Shown here: one piece after another, positions 25,821 through 34,700 of the stretch
How the letters are laid out: every line of letters starts with the position of its first letter
Position numbering within the stretch: the stretch's first letter is position 1
NCBI GenBank assembly: GCA_046350295.1
Contig: JAXMAR010000008.1
Coordinates: 1-64,000, forward strand
Length of the DNA stretch: 64,000 nucleotides
Direction: 5' to 3'
Source of the DNA: JAXMAR01 sp046350295
GTDB lineage: Bacteria > Planctomycetota > Planctomycetia > Gemmatales > Gemmataceae
The notes under the pieces: model-generated
What the model saw: the letters and a program-made list of their open reading frames with translations, nothing else
What the model was told of the DNA's origin: nothing
The model's database searches: none
Program-made: the position numbers and the translations under genes

Positions 25821-26516
25821 CTACTTCAGCACGAACAACAACACGTCGCTCGCCTCTTCCGCCCGTGCCGTGATTTGTTCCTCTCCGGAGTACACCGCGG
25901 CGTCTCCTTGCCTGAGCTGCCGAGCGCCGGCGTGCACCGTGCCGCGCATGACCTGCAGCCAGGCATGACGGCCCGCCGGCAGAACGTGATCGATCGCGGC
26001 GCCCGCTTCGAGCCGGCCCTGATAGACCTCCGCGTCCTGATGAATCGTGAACAGGGCCCCGCTGCCGGCCGGACCGGCGGCGAGGCGCATGCCGCGCTCC
26101 CCGTCGGCGAACAGCCTTTTCTGTTCGTACGCGGGCGCCACGCCGCGCTGGTCGGGCTGGATCCAGATCTGGAACAGGTGCACCGGCGCCGTCTGCGACG
26201 CGTTGTACTCGCTGTGCCAGATGCCCGTCCCCGCGCTCATGCGCTGCACCTCGCCCGGACGCAACGCTTCTTTGTGGCCCAAGCTGTCCCGGTGCTCCAG
26301 GGCCCCGTCCAGCACGAAGGTCAGGATCTCCATGTCGCGGTGGGGATGCATGCCGAATCCGCCGCCCGCCGCGATGCGGTCGTCGTTGATGACGCGCAGG
26401 GCGCGGAAGCCCATGTGCTCCGGATCGTGGTAGTCGCCGAACGAGAAGCTGTGCCGTGAATCGAGCCAGTCGATGCGCGTCACGCCGCGCTCGCCGGCCT
26501 CCCGAATCGTGATCAT
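25821..26516 (-). CDS. Pirin family protein (YhhW-like bicupin)
   Basis: ATG 26516 with GGAGGA upstream; about 231 residues. The N-terminal cupin has SFGDYHDPEHMGFRALRVIN and GFGMHPHRDMEILTFVLDG, giving the pirin metal site His-x-His with a further His/Glu (HPHRDME; HSEYNAS). A second cupin follows (PVHLFQIWIQPDQRGVAPAY). YhhW-type members oxidise quercetin in vitro; the physiological role is usually unclear. It is divergently transcribed from the next gene. Length and motifs are complete. Confidence 0.92.
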   Translation of the reverse strand: MITIREAGERGVTRIDWLDSRHSFSFGDYHDPEHMGFRALRVINDDRIAAGGGFGMHPHRDMEILTFVLDGALEHRDSLGHKEALRPGEVQRMSAGTGIWHSEYNASQTAPVHLFQIWIQPDQRGVAPAYEQKRLFADGERGMRLAAGPAGSGALFTIHQDAEVYQGRLEAGAAIDHVLPAGRHAWLQVMRGTVHAGARQLRQGDAAVYSGEEQITARAEEASDVLLFVLK

Positions 26517-26664
26517 CGCTCGTCCTCCTTTTTCGCTGGAGGTTAGACGGAAAAGGAAGACGAAGGATTCGGCGCGCCTCTTGGCGAATCGCGACCGGCA
26601 TTTGCGTTCCGAAGCTGTCGTAGGATACCTGCACAAAGCCCGGCGCATTCCCGAGGTTTCCACC

Positions 26665-27849
26665 ATGTCCCCAACGCTTCAGGGTTTCGTCTACGCCGAA
26701 GACCGCGACGGCGTCCGCAGCCTCGGCTTCAAGCTGCTCGCCCCCGGCGCGGCGCCGTGGGCCGCCGAGGTCGAGACGCTGGCGCGAAAACTGCAAGCCT
26801 GCCCCTGTCCTGAGGGCTGGCCGTCCGCCGGCCTGTTCTGCTCCGTTCTCCTCGAAGACGGACAGCGCCTCGTCGCGCTGGCCCGGTACGGCGTCCGCGA
26901 TCATTCCCCGGGCCAGCGCCCCGGTGGCCTGGAGCTGATTGGAGGAGTGGGACCGGCGCGGCTCGACCTCGGTCAGGCCCGGGCCGTCGTCGACTGGCTG
27001 CGCGAAAGACGCGATCAGGTCGACGACCCGCGCGAGCTGGCCGGACCCATCGCGCTCGACCATCTACCGGCGCCTCGGCGCGAAACGAAGGAGCCGGCGT
27101 CCGGTCCTCCGGCTGACGCCGCCCGCCTCGCCTGCTGGAGCGGCCGGCTTGCCGAAGCGGGGACGCTGCTGTTGAGCGGGGCCGCGGCGGATGAGCCGGA
27201 CCGGACGTTGGCGTCGCTGACCTCCATGCCCGAGCGCTGGCAGTGGCTGCCTTACTGCGGCGCGGACTTTCCCTTCGAGACCTGGGCGCGGCGCGGACCG
27301 TTGCTCGCCTGGCTGCCGCCGCGCGCCGATCTCTCATTGTTGTTGACCCGGCCGCGCGTCGAAGCGGCGCCTGCTGCGGCGCCGTCGAAGCTCCCCTGGA
27401 TTTTCGCCGGCGGCTTGCTGGTCATCGCGTTGTGCAACATCTGGGCGTGGCTAACGTTGCCGGGCCGCCTGCCGCCTGCGGCGCCGCCCGTCGTCGCGCC
27501 CGCTCAAGACGGTCAAGGAGGCGCCGGCGCCGACGGAAACGCGAGCGTTTTGCCCAGGCCCTGGTACCGCCTGGCCGCGAGCCGCAGCGGCGGCAAGCTG
27601 CCGGGCGACGAGGCGGCCCGAAGTCTCTACGAGCGCCTGCTCGCCACGGACCCGGACCTGCGTGTCGACGCCAGGGAGGGGCAGGCTTTTGTCGCCGCCT
27701 CCAGCCGCCTCGCCGATTACCAACCCGATCGCATCGCGCGCCTGATCGTGGAGGAGTTCGGCGACAAGAAGGGAATCGACCCGGAAATCGTGCGGCTCAT
27801 CAGCGACCGGGTGCGGCAACGCCTCCTGCGCGACTCGAGCGGCAAGTAA
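26665..27849 (+). CDS. Unknown protein with one transmembrane helix, partner of the cyclase gene
   Basis: ATG 26665 (MSPTLQGFVYAEDRDGVRSL) follows a GAGG; the frame is open further upstream but overlaps the divergent pirin gene's leader. About 394 residues: an N-terminal alpha/beta domain (~1-230, including GFVYAEDRDGVRSLGFKLLA and LIGGVGPARLDLGQARAVVD), a single transmembrane helix (~240-262, LPWIFAGGLLVIALCNIWAW), a Pro/Ala linker and a C-terminal helical domain ending RQRLLRDSSGK. No family recognised. Only 64 bases separate it from the FHA-GAF-cyclase gene, suggesting a functional pair. Confidence 0.68.
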   Translation: MSPTLQGFVYAEDRDGVRSLGFKLLAPGAAPWAAEVETLARKLQACPCPEGWPSAGLFCSVLLEDGQRLVALARYGVRDHSPGQRPGGLELIGGVGPARLDLGQARAVVDWLRERRDQVDDPRELAGPIALDHLPAPRRETKEPASGPPADAARLACWSGRLAEAGTLLLSGAAADEPDRTLASLTSMPERWQWLPYCGADFPFETWARRGPLLAWLPPRADLSLLLTRPRVEAAPAAAPSKLPWIFAGGLLVIALCNIWAWLTLPGRLPPAAPPVVAPAQDGQGGAGADGNASVLPRPWYRLAASRSGGKLPGDEAARSLYERLLATDPDLRVDAREGQAFVAASSRLADYQPDRIARLIVEEFGDKKGIDPEIVRLISDRVRQRLLRDSSGK

Positions 27850-27913
27850 TCGAATAGCAAAACCGCCGCCCTTGCGTTAGAATGAGGCGGACTCCAAGCT
27901 CACTCCGCTCGCC

Positions 27914-29746
27914 ATGCCCAAGCTCCAGATTCAGCTCTTGGAAGGTCCCCAGGTGCTCGGCCGCTGCCCGCTCGAGGGGGCCGTCGAGCTCGGCCGGCAA
28001 GACCAGGGGGAGCCGGCCCCGACCGACGCCAACGGTCTGCCTTGCGTCGAGCGTGCCGGTCAGCCCAGGCGCGTGCTCATCGCTCCGTCCGCGGAGAAGC
28101 GCATCTCGCGCAAGCACGTCCAGATCGAGCCGCTCGAGGGAAACCGGGTCCGCATCACCAACCGGAGCGACACGCGCTCGGTCCGCCTCCATTCGGGCGA
28201 GGAATTGCCCCACCAGGGGGACGCGCTCGAGGTGGCCCTCCCGGTCGTCCTTCTCTTCGGCGCCCGTTCCATCCGCATTCAGCCGGTCGGCGCCGACACC
28301 GCCGATAACCTGATGAGCCTGTCGGGCATCACCGTCGCCCCGGGCTCGGACTTCGACGGCATCCTGACCCTATCGGCCGCGACCCGCGCCACCGGCGACG
28401 CGGACATGGAGACGCTCGTTCGCTGGATTCAGGCGACGATGAGCGTGCTGCATTCCGCCGCGTCCTCCGATGACTTCTTCCAGCGCGCAGCCCGCGCCCT
28501 CGTCGAGCTGGTCGGGCTCGACACCGGCCGGGTCCTCTTGCGCTCGGCGGGCGAATGGAAGATCGAGGCGCTGCAGCGCTCCGTGCGCATGCAGCGCAGC
28601 GATCAATGGGAGCCGAGCCGGCACATCCTGGCGCGCCTGGTCGAAGAGAAGCGCACGTTCTGGCGGCCGCTCCCCGCGGGCTCCGCCATGGAAAGCCTGC
28701 TGTTCGTCGAGACGATCGTGGCGGCGCCGATCCTCGATCGCAAGGGGGAGGTGATCGGCGCCCTTTACGGGGACCGCCAGCGCGGCGCCACCGGCATCCC
28801 CAAGCCCATCACGCGCATGGAGGCGCTCCTGGTCGAGCTGCTCGCCGGCGGCGTGGCGGCCGGCCTGGCCCGCCTCACCCAGGAGAAAGCCGCCCTCAAG
28901 GCCCAGATCCAGCTCGAGAACTCGTTCACGCCGCGCATCGCCAAGGTCCTCGCCGAGCAGCCCGAGCTGCTCGAGGGCCGCGACGCCAACGTCACCGTCC
29001 TCGTCTGCGACATCCGCGGCTTCAGCCGCTTCAGCGAGAAGCTCGGTCCGGCCGTGAGCGTCAACTGGATCAACATGGTGATGGGGGAGCTCACGGAGTG
29101 CGTCCTCCAGGAAGAAGGGGTCGTCGTCGATTACGTCGGCGACGAGCTGATGGCGATGTGGGGGGCGCCGTTCGACCAGCCCGATCAAGCGCTGCGCGCC
29201 TGCCGCGCCGGCCGGGCCATGATGCAGCGGCTGCCCGAGGTCAATCGGCTGTGGGCCGGCCAGCTTCAGGGACCGACCGAGGTGGGCATCGGTATTCACT
29301 CGGGACCGGCCCACGTCGGCAACGTCGGTTCGCGCTTCAAGTTCAAGTACGGCCCCTTGGGCAATACGGTGAACATGGCCAGCCGGGTGCAGGGCGTCAA
29401 CAAGTACCTGACGACGCAGATGCTGCTGACGCGCACGACGTTCGAGAGCATGGAGACGCGTTTTTCAGCCCGCCGCATCGGCAAGGTGCGCGTCCACAAT
29501 ATCCAGGAGCCGGTGGAGCTGTTCGAGCCGCTGCCGGAAAACCAGCTCGCCCTGCAAGGCGCCTACGAGCGGGCGCTCGATATTTTCGAGGAGAAGGCGT
29601 TCGCCCAGGCGGCGAGCGTCCTGGGGCGGATGCTCACCGAGTACCCCAAGGACGGGCCGACTTTGCTGCTCCTGTCGCGAACGGTGCAGAGCCTCGTGAA
29701 CGGCGCGGAAGAGGATCATCCGGTGTGGGTGCTGCAAAATAAGTGA
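27914..29746 (+). CDS. FHA-GAF-class III adenylate/guanylate cyclase
   Basis: The 610-residue protein has an FHA domain at ~20-125 (ELGRQDQG ... SAEKRISRKHVQIEPLEGNR), a GAF domain at ~160-310 and a class III catalytic domain at ~355-530. The metal-binding aspartates are D366 (VCDIRGFSRFSE) and D410 (DYVGDELMAMWG), with the usual 44-residue spacing. GPLGNTVNMASRVQG is the transition-state/substrate segment. A C-terminal ~60-residue helical (TPR-like) tail follows. The protein is soluble and probably makes cAMP in response to phosphothreonine partners (FHA) and a small ligand (GAF). TAGAAT at 27878-27883 may be a -10 element; no strong ribosome site is seen. Confidence 0.9.
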   Translation: MPKLQIQLLEGPQVLGRCPLEGAVELGRQDQGEPAPTDANGLPCVERAGQPRRVLIAPSAEKRISRKHVQIEPLEGNRVRITNRSDTRSVRLHSGEELPHQGDALEVALPVVLLFGARSIRIQPVGADTADNLMSLSGITVAPGSDFDGILTLSAATRATGDADMETLVRWIQATMSVLHSAASSDDFFQRAARALVELVGLDTGRVLLRSAGEWKIEALQRSVRMQRSDQWEPSRHILARLVEEKRTFWRPLPAGSAMESLLFVETIVAAPILDRKGEVIGALYGDRQRGATGIPKPITRMEALLVELLAGGVAAGLARLTQEKAALKAQIQLENSFTPRIAKVLAEQPELLEGRDANVTVLVCDIRGFSRFSEKLGPAVSVNWINMVMGELTECVLQEEGVVVDYVGDELMAMWGAPFDQPDQALRACRAGRAMMQRLPEVNRLWAGQLQGPTEVGIGIHSGPAHVGNVGSRFKFKYGPLGNTVNMASRVQGVNKYLTTQMLLTRTTFESMETRFSARRIGKVRVHNIQEPVELFEPLPENQLALQGAYERALDIFEEKAFAQAASVLGRMLTEYPKDGPTLLLLSRTVQSLVNGAEEDHPVWVLQNK

Positions 29747-30160
29747 CGCGGCGCTGCCAGCCCTACACTGACTTGCAACGAATTGTTCCTGAGCTTCGCC
29801 CCGCCCGCGCCGTCTGCCCAGCCCGCTCGTTGCTTTGCAATTCTTACAAGGGCCATGCGCGCCGCGCCGCGCTCCCCGGATTTTTTCCCCCGCCCCGATC
29901 TTCCGCACGTCAAGCAGATTAGGACGACCGATTGGCCGAAATCCACGCGCCGCGATTGGCCCGGCGCACGCCTTGCTTTTAGACTTGAGCGGATCAGCTC
30001 CGCACCGCCGATCCGGAACCAGAAGACGCTCCACTCCTCCGCTTTTCCCATTTCTTGGTTCCTGATACCTTCTGGCTCCTCGACCCGCTCCGAGTCGTTT
30101 CGAACCGCGGAAACCTCCTCTCTCCGCTCGAAACGGCCCAACGAAGAAAGGCCCCCGGGC
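29747..30160. other. Intergenic region
   Basis: No coding character or family match. The frame from 29783 joins the downstream peptidase gene but has no recognisable sequence before the signal peptide at 30161. Confidence 0.45.
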
Positions 30161-31195
30161 ATGAAGCGCCGCTTTCTCCCGCTCCTCGCGCTCGTCGTCT
30201 TCTCCTCCCTCGGCGCCCAGGAACGGACCACCAATTTCGTCATCAACGCCCCCACGCCCGCCATCGCCAAGCAGGTCGCCCAGTACGCCGAATACTACCG
30301 CAAGACCAAGGCCATCGAATGGCTCGGCCGCGAGATGCCCAACTGGCCGCAGCCCTGCCCGCTCACGGTGACCGTGACATTGGAGCCCCCGTCGGGCGCC
30401 ACCTCCTTCAGCTTCGGCGGCGGCCAGGTGCAATGGCAGAAGATGGAGATCCAGGGCCCGCTCGATCGGTTGCTCGCCAGCGTCCTGCCGCACGAGATCA
30501 CGCATACGGTGTTCGCGCATCACTTCGGCCAGCCGGTGCCGCGCTGGGCCGATGAAGGCGGCAGCGTCTGCTCCGAGGACGACATCGAGCGCAAGCGCCA
30601 CGACCGCCTCGTCCGCGACATCCTGAACGGCGGCAAGCAAATCCCTCTGCGCCGCCTCATGTCCCTGCGCGAATACCCGCGCGACGTGATGTGCCTCTAC
30701 GCCCAGGGCTTCTCGATGAGCGACTACCTCGTCCGCCGCAGCAACAAGCAGACCTTCCTCAACTTCGTCGCCTCCGGCATGAGCTACGGCTGGGACAAGG
30801 CGGTGCAGACGCACTACGGCCACCGCTCCGTCGAGGAGCTCGAGGAAGCCTGGCTGCAATACCTGCGCGACACCAAGGGAGGCGCGACCGTCGACCTCGC
30901 CAAGGGCGCCGCGCCATCGTCCCCCGTCCCCGCGGCGATCGCCGCCCGCAATGTCGTCCGCCTGACGGCCCCGCCGGCCCAACCGCTCGACCCAGAACCG
31001 ACCTTCCGCGGCGCCATGCCCAGCGCGGCCGACACCGGCCGCTTCGGCTCGCCGCCGCCACCGCCCCCCTATCCCACCCCCGGCCCCGGCTGGCAACCGG
31101 TGTACCCGGCGCCGACCGTTGTGCCGGTCCCGACCGATCGCTCGGCGCCGGTGACGCCGGCGGTGCGGCTGGGGGCGCCGGTGTTCGGGTCGTGA
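30161..31195 (+). CDS. Exported gluzincin-type metallopeptidase (peptidase MA-like)
   Basis: ATG 30161 begins a signal peptide (MKRRFLPLLALVVFSSLGAQ). The catalytic core reads VLPHEITHTVFAHHF, giving H111-E112-x-x-H115, with E132 in RWADEG as third zinc ligand, the gluzincin arrangement of peptidase MA-like proteins. A downstream helical part (about 150-235, including SVEELEEAWLQYLRD) is typical of the family. The C-terminal ~100 residues are Pro-rich low complexity (SPPPPPPYPTPGPG). 344 residues. Substrate unknown; probably acts in the periplasm or at the surface. Confidence 0.82.
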   Translation: MKRRFLPLLALVVFSSLGAQERTTNFVINAPTPAIAKQVAQYAEYYRKTKAIEWLGREMPNWPQPCPLTVTVTLEPPSGATSFSFGGGQVQWQKMEIQGPLDRLLASVLPHEITHTVFAHHFGQPVPRWADEGGSVCSEDDIERKRHDRLVRDILNGGKQIPLRRLMSLREYPRDVMCLYAQGFSMSDYLVRRSNKQTFLNFVASGMSYGWDKAVQTHYGHRSVEELEEAWLQYLRDTKGGATVDLAKGAAPSSPVPAAIAARNVVRLTAPPAQPLDPEPTFRGAMPSAADTGRFGSPPPPPPYPTPGPGWQPVYPAPTVVPVPTDRSAPVTPAVRLGAPVFGS

Positions 31196-31229
31196 TCCAA
31201 TGAGAGCGCTGGCCGATGCCTGCCAAGAA

Positions 31230-31645
31230 AAACAGTTTGCGCGACTGGCATATGATTGTCATTGGGGCACGGATGTGGTTCGCGTGATCGTCGCGGGGCA
31301 ACTTCCTCGCGAACCGCATAACGCCCCGCTGCATCTTTTCAGCGCTTCGCCGGATTTGCTGTCGTACGGCCAAGCCAGTTATCGTCGGCGGTCTGAAACG
31401 ACGAGCTTGCTACTGGAACAGTTGTTCGTCCGATTGCACGCTGAGATGCCGCCATGTCCTACACGATCGAAGATTTCAAACGGGACTACGTCAAAGAGCA
31501 CTTTGCCAAGTTGTCGCTGGACGAGCAAAAGGAAGCGCTGCGATCTCTGTCCGGCAAGCAGCGCCTGGCGATCCGCGCGTACCTGCGCGAGCTCACCGCA
31601 AAGGGTCCGGAGAAGCGACAGCCGCGAAAAAGGAAGCCGGACTGA
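31230..31645 (+). pseudogene. Truncated, frameshifted Rpn-like (PD-(D/E)XK transposase-related) gene
   Basis: The segment YDCHWGTDVVRVIVAGQLPR and NAPLHLFSASPDLLSYGQAS continues to LEQLFVRLHAE and then, in another frame, MSYTIEDFKRDYVKEHFAKL from ATG 31454 to the stop at 31645. The same order, in one frame, occurs in the gene at 47977-48782, which shows what is missing: the N-terminal ~130 residues and frame continuity near 31450. The final 63 codons could still be translated alone. Remnant of a Rpn/DUF4351-type protein. Confidence 0.75.
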
Positions 31646-31655
31646 TTTCCCGACT

Positions 31656-32054
31656 TCACCCACCCTCCGCCATCTTCTTCGTCGGATATGTGTACGCCGT
31701 CGTCGCCTCCCGCGTCTTGATCGGCCTCACCTCGATCCTCGCCTTCACGCCGAACGCGAACTCCGGGTTCGCCTTGGCGATGGCGATCGCCTCGTCCAGG
31801 TCCTTGGCCAGGATGTGATAGTAGCCGACGATCATCTCGGTTCCCTCGGCGAAGGGACCTTTCTTGAACGCTCCGACGGCGCCCGAGACCATCTTCCCCT
31901 CGCGCATGAGGGGCTGGGCGCTCTTCAGCTTTCCGGCTGTCGTCAAGCCTTCGATGTACGACTGGCACGCCTTCAAGAAACGCTGATGCTCGTCGGCGGA
32001 CATGCCGGCCTTGGCGTCGCCTTCGTTGCGGATGAGCAGCATGAATTCGTTCAT
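31656..32054 (-). CDS. YCII-related (DGPF) domain protein
   Basis: About 132 residues from ATG 32054 (MNEFMLLIRNEGDAKAGMSA); a second ATG at 32057 is also possible, and GGAGAGGG sits just upstream. The YCII/DGPF pattern is clear: FMLLIR at the start, a central GPFAEGTEMIVGYYHILAKD and LDEAIAIAKANPEF, and EVRPI near the end. These ferredoxin-fold proteins are often paired with ECF sigma factors, but none is adjacent here. Function unknown. Confidence 0.88.
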   Translation of the reverse strand: MNEFMLLIRNEGDAKAGMSADEHQRFLKACQSYIEGLTTAGKLKSAQPLMREGKMVSGAVGAFKKGPFAEGTEMIVGYYHILAKDLDEAIAIAKANPEFAFGVKARIEVRPIKTREATTAYTYPTKKMAEGG

Positions 32055-32193
32055 CATCCCTCTCCAAGATTGTGATCCAATATGAGAAAATGCGACCTCG
32101 CCGGCCGTTGCCCTGAAATAACCAATCGCCGGCCGCGCGACCATCGTCGTCATGATGAGCGATGATAGCAAGGCTTTGCGAGGTGCTGATTCC

Positions 32194-33618
32194 GTGAAAT
32201 CGCTTCGCCTCTTGATACTATTGGCGGTTGTCGGCGCGGCGGATGCTCAGGAAAAGGCGCCGGGGCCTAGAGCGATCGATCCCGAAACGATCGACGCCTT
32301 TCGCAAGATCGGCGGCCGCTTCGAGTCAGGCGTCAAGCCCGAGGTCCCGATGTTCCGGGCTAGCCGTCCGGTCGCGCCGGATCTGCCGGGCTTGCCGGGG
32401 TTTCGCTTCTACGAGCTTCCCGCGGCGACACTGCCCGAGGTCGCCGTTCCGTTCGGCCTCGACCTGAGCGAGTCCGATGTCACGGACGTTGATCTGAAGC
32501 GCCTGGCCGGGATCAAGAATCTCGTCGCGCTGAACCTCCACGGGCGGAACATCACCGACGCCGGGCTGAAGGAGCTGGCCCGGCTGAAGGGCCTTCGCTC
32601 TCTGTCTATCTATGGCCCGGGCGTGACGGATGCGGGACTGAACGAGCTGACCGGCCTCGAAAACCTCGTCGCCCTGTATGTCGTCGACACCAGGGTCACC
32701 GACGCGGGCCTGAAGGCGCTCGCCGGCTTCAAGAAACTTACGAAGCTGCAGCTCGCCGGGACGCCGATGACGGACACCGGCCTGCAGGAGCTGGCGCGAT
32801 TCAAAGACCTCACATTCCTCGGCCTTTACGGAACCAAAGTGACCGGGACCGGCCTCAAAAGGTTGGCCGGCCTCAGGAAGCTCACCACGCTGAGCCTGAG
32901 CCCCGACAAGGTCACGGACGCGACGTTGCGAACCTTGCGCGAGATCGGCCTCTTGCACGCCTTCCACCAGTGCTTCGGCAAGGGGGACGTCCGTCCGACC
33001 TCGGCCGCCGAAGTGGTCCGTTTGCACCTCGGCGGCATGCCCGTGACCGACGCGGGACTCGAGGAGCTGGCGCCCCTCGAGCGCCTCGCGGCGCTTCACC
33101 TGGGCGGCACACGCGTCACTGACGTGGGCTTGAAGCGACTCGCCCTGTTCGAGGACCTGACCACACTGGACCTGCACGACGCGGCGATTTCCGACGTGGG
33201 CATGAAGGAAGTCGCGGGCCGCAAGAAGCTCGCCACGTTGAATCTCTCTCGTACCAAGGTGACCGACGCCGGTCTGAAGGACCTCGCCGCCTGCGTCAAC
33301 CTCGTCGCGCTCGACCTGGAGAGCACGCGCATCACCGACGCGGGACTGGCGCCGCTCGCCGGGCTCAAGAAGCTCACCTCGCTCAATCTGCTCGGGACGA
33401 ACCTCACCGACGCCGGGCTCGAGGACCTGGCCGGCTTTTCCAATCTCACCACGCTGACCCTGAATCACGCCCCCATCACTGACGTCGGCCTGCAACAACT
33501 TGCCGCCCTGAAGAATCTCGCCACGCTCTCGGTGCGCTACACGAGGGTGACGCCGGCCGGCGTCGCGCGCTTGCAAAAAGCGCTGCCGGGGTGCGCCATT
33601 CGTTCGGGTCCCTTCTGA
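32194..33618 (+). CDS. Exported leucine-rich-repeat protein
   Basis: GTG 32194 starts a good signal peptide (KSLRLLILLAVVGAADAQ) with GAGG before it; ATGs at 32152 and 32155 are in frame but would place 13-14 polar residues ahead of it. The mature part is built of about 14 repeats of ~24 residues of the type LKELAGLKNLTTLNLSGTKVTDAG (given here only as a paraphrase of the pattern), interrupted once near residues 245-275 (REIGLLHAFHQCFGKGDVRP). It is typical of large planctomycete LRR families. Probably a surface or periplasmic binding protein. A weak hairpin terminator follows. Confidence 0.85.
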   Translation: MKSLRLLILLAVVGAADAQEKAPGPRAIDPETIDAFRKIGGRFESGVKPEVPMFRASRPVAPDLPGLPGFRFYELPAATLPEVAVPFGLDLSESDVTDVDLKRLAGIKNLVALNLHGRNITDAGLKELARLKGLRSLSIYGPGVTDAGLNELTGLENLVALYVVDTRVTDAGLKALAGFKKLTKLQLAGTPMTDTGLQELARFKDLTFLGLYGTKVTGTGLKRLAGLRKLTTLSLSPDKVTDATLRTLREIGLLHAFHQCFGKGDVRPTSAAEVVRLHLGGMPVTDAGLEELAPLERLAALHLGGTRVTDVGLKRLALFEDLTTLDLHDAAISDVGMKEVAGRKKLATLNLSRTKVTDAGLKDLAACVNLVALDLESTRITDAGLAPLAGLKKLTSLNLLGTNLTDAGLEDLAGFSNLTTLTLNHAPITDVGLQQLAALKNLATLSVRYTRVTPAGVARLQKALPGCAIRSGPF

Positions 33619-33634
33619 CTCTTGGCGGGCCGTC

Positions 33635-33659
33635 GGTGGGAAGTCTGATTCCCACCTTT
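33635..33659 (+). terminator. Weak hairpin after the LRR gene
   Basis: An 8-bp stem GGTGGGAA / TTCCCACC (33635-33642, 33649-33656) has a 6-base loop and only three T residues after it. Confidence 0.45.
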
Positions 33660-33695
33660 GGGGGTCGGACCGTGAAATCCGTTGCCCAGAGACGT

Positions 33696-33771
33696 ACTGG
33701 GCCGCCGTTTTCCACGAACCCCGTCGAGAGTTCACTGGGCCGCCGTTTTCCACGAACCCCGTCGAGAGTTC
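33696..33771 (+). repeat. Two exact tandem copies of a 38-bp unit
   Basis: Units 33696-33733 and 33734-33771 (beginning ACTGGGCCGCCGTTTTCCAC) are identical. They lie just upstream of the PH-like membrane protein gene, within its probable promoter/leader. Confidence 0.9.
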
Positions 33772-33839
33772 CGCGCTCCCCCTTCGATTGGCACGCCATT
33801 TGTTCTCTCCCACACAGCGGATTTTTTGGGAGAGTCCCC

Positions 33840-34616
33840 ATGAGCACCATCGAAGTCAAGCAACCCGTTGTCCAGGAGGGAGCCCCCGCCATCGCGTCGG
33901 AACTCACCGTGTTCGGGCATTCCAGCCTGTTCTACTGGTGGCCCGTCTGGACCGTCGGCTACATCCTGGCGATCATCACGTATCTCGGCGGCGAGCACAT
34001 CGCCTTCAGCTATCACGGCGTCCAGACCGAGGTCATCATCCATCCCAGCAAGAACCTTGGCGTCATCTTCGGCGTGATCATCGTGCTGGTCGTGCTGATG
34101 ACGAACGTTACCGTGCGCGGCGTCGCTTCCCTCACGGTCATCATCGCCGCGCTGGCGGTGACTTTCTTTCTCGCTTACATGGGCTGGTGGGAAGAGATCT
34201 TCACCTGGTTCTCTTTTCTCGCCATGTACATGAACCTCGGCTTCTACCTCTTCTTCTCGACCGCCGCGCTCGTGGTCTGGTCGCTGTCCTTCTTCCTCTT
34301 CGACCGCTGCGACTACTACACCTTCCGCCCCGGCCAGGTCGTCCACACCATGGTCTTCGGCGGCGGCCAGAAAACCTACAGCACGGTCGGCATGTCGGTC
34401 TACAAACTGCGCGCCGACCTGTTCCGCCACTGGCTGCTCGGCCTCGGCTCGGGCGACCTGCACATCGCCACCGCCGGCGCCTCCGCAGGCGAGATGGTGA
34501 TCGAGAACGTGCTCTTCATCGGCCGGAAACTGGCGGCCATCGAAAAGCTGGTCGCGACGCAGCCGGATGAGAATACTCCGGGCAATGCCACGGTGATCGC
34601 CGGGGCGCCTGAGTAG
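33840..34616 (+). CDS. Membrane protein with PH-like C-terminal domain
   Basis: ATG 33840 with GGGAGAG upstream; about 258 residues. Four hydrophobic spans lie at about 35-55, 78-97, 100-122 and 130-158. A soluble C-terminal domain (FDRCDYYTFRPGQVVHTMVF, STVGMSVYKLRADLFRHWLL, GEMVIENVLFIGRKLAAIEK) has the strand-helix pattern of bacterial PH domains. Function unknown; such proteins are frequent in planctomycetes. The stop codon abuts a 7-bp tandem repeat, and an AI-2E-type transporter follows 84 bases later. Confidence 0.72.
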   Translation: MSTIEVKQPVVQEGAPAIASELTVFGHSSLFYWWPVWTVGYILAIITYLGGEHIAFSYHGVQTEVIIHPSKNLGVIFGVIIVLVVLMTNVTVRGVASLTVIIAALAVTFFLAYMGWWEEIFTWFSFLAMYMNLGFYLFFSTAALVVWSLSFFLFDRCDYYTFRPGQVVHTMVFGGGQKTYSTVGMSVYKLRADLFRHWLLGLGSGDLHIATAGASAGEMVIENVLFIGRKLAAIEKLVATQPDENTPGNATVIAGAPE

Positions 34617-34640
34617 TGGTGAGTGGTGAGTGGTGAGTGG
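34616..34640 (+). repeat. Short tandem repeat, 7-bp unit GTGGTGA
   Basis: Three full and one partial copy of GTGGTGA lie directly after a stop codon, in the short gap between two membrane-protein genes. Confidence 0.85.
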
Positions 34641-34700
34641 CCAACTACAGACCATCCCTATTCCACTCCCGAACCTTCACGCACCAACCCAGGAGACGCC

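Noticed and set aside
29783..30160. N-terminal extension of the exported metallopeptidase
   Set aside because: The upstream sequence has no domain and would bury the signal peptide that begins at 30161.
32152..32193. Upstream start for the LRR protein
   Set aside because: It would put about 14 polar residues before the signal peptide; GTG 32194 has a ribosome site and gives a standard signal sequence. Not fully excluded.
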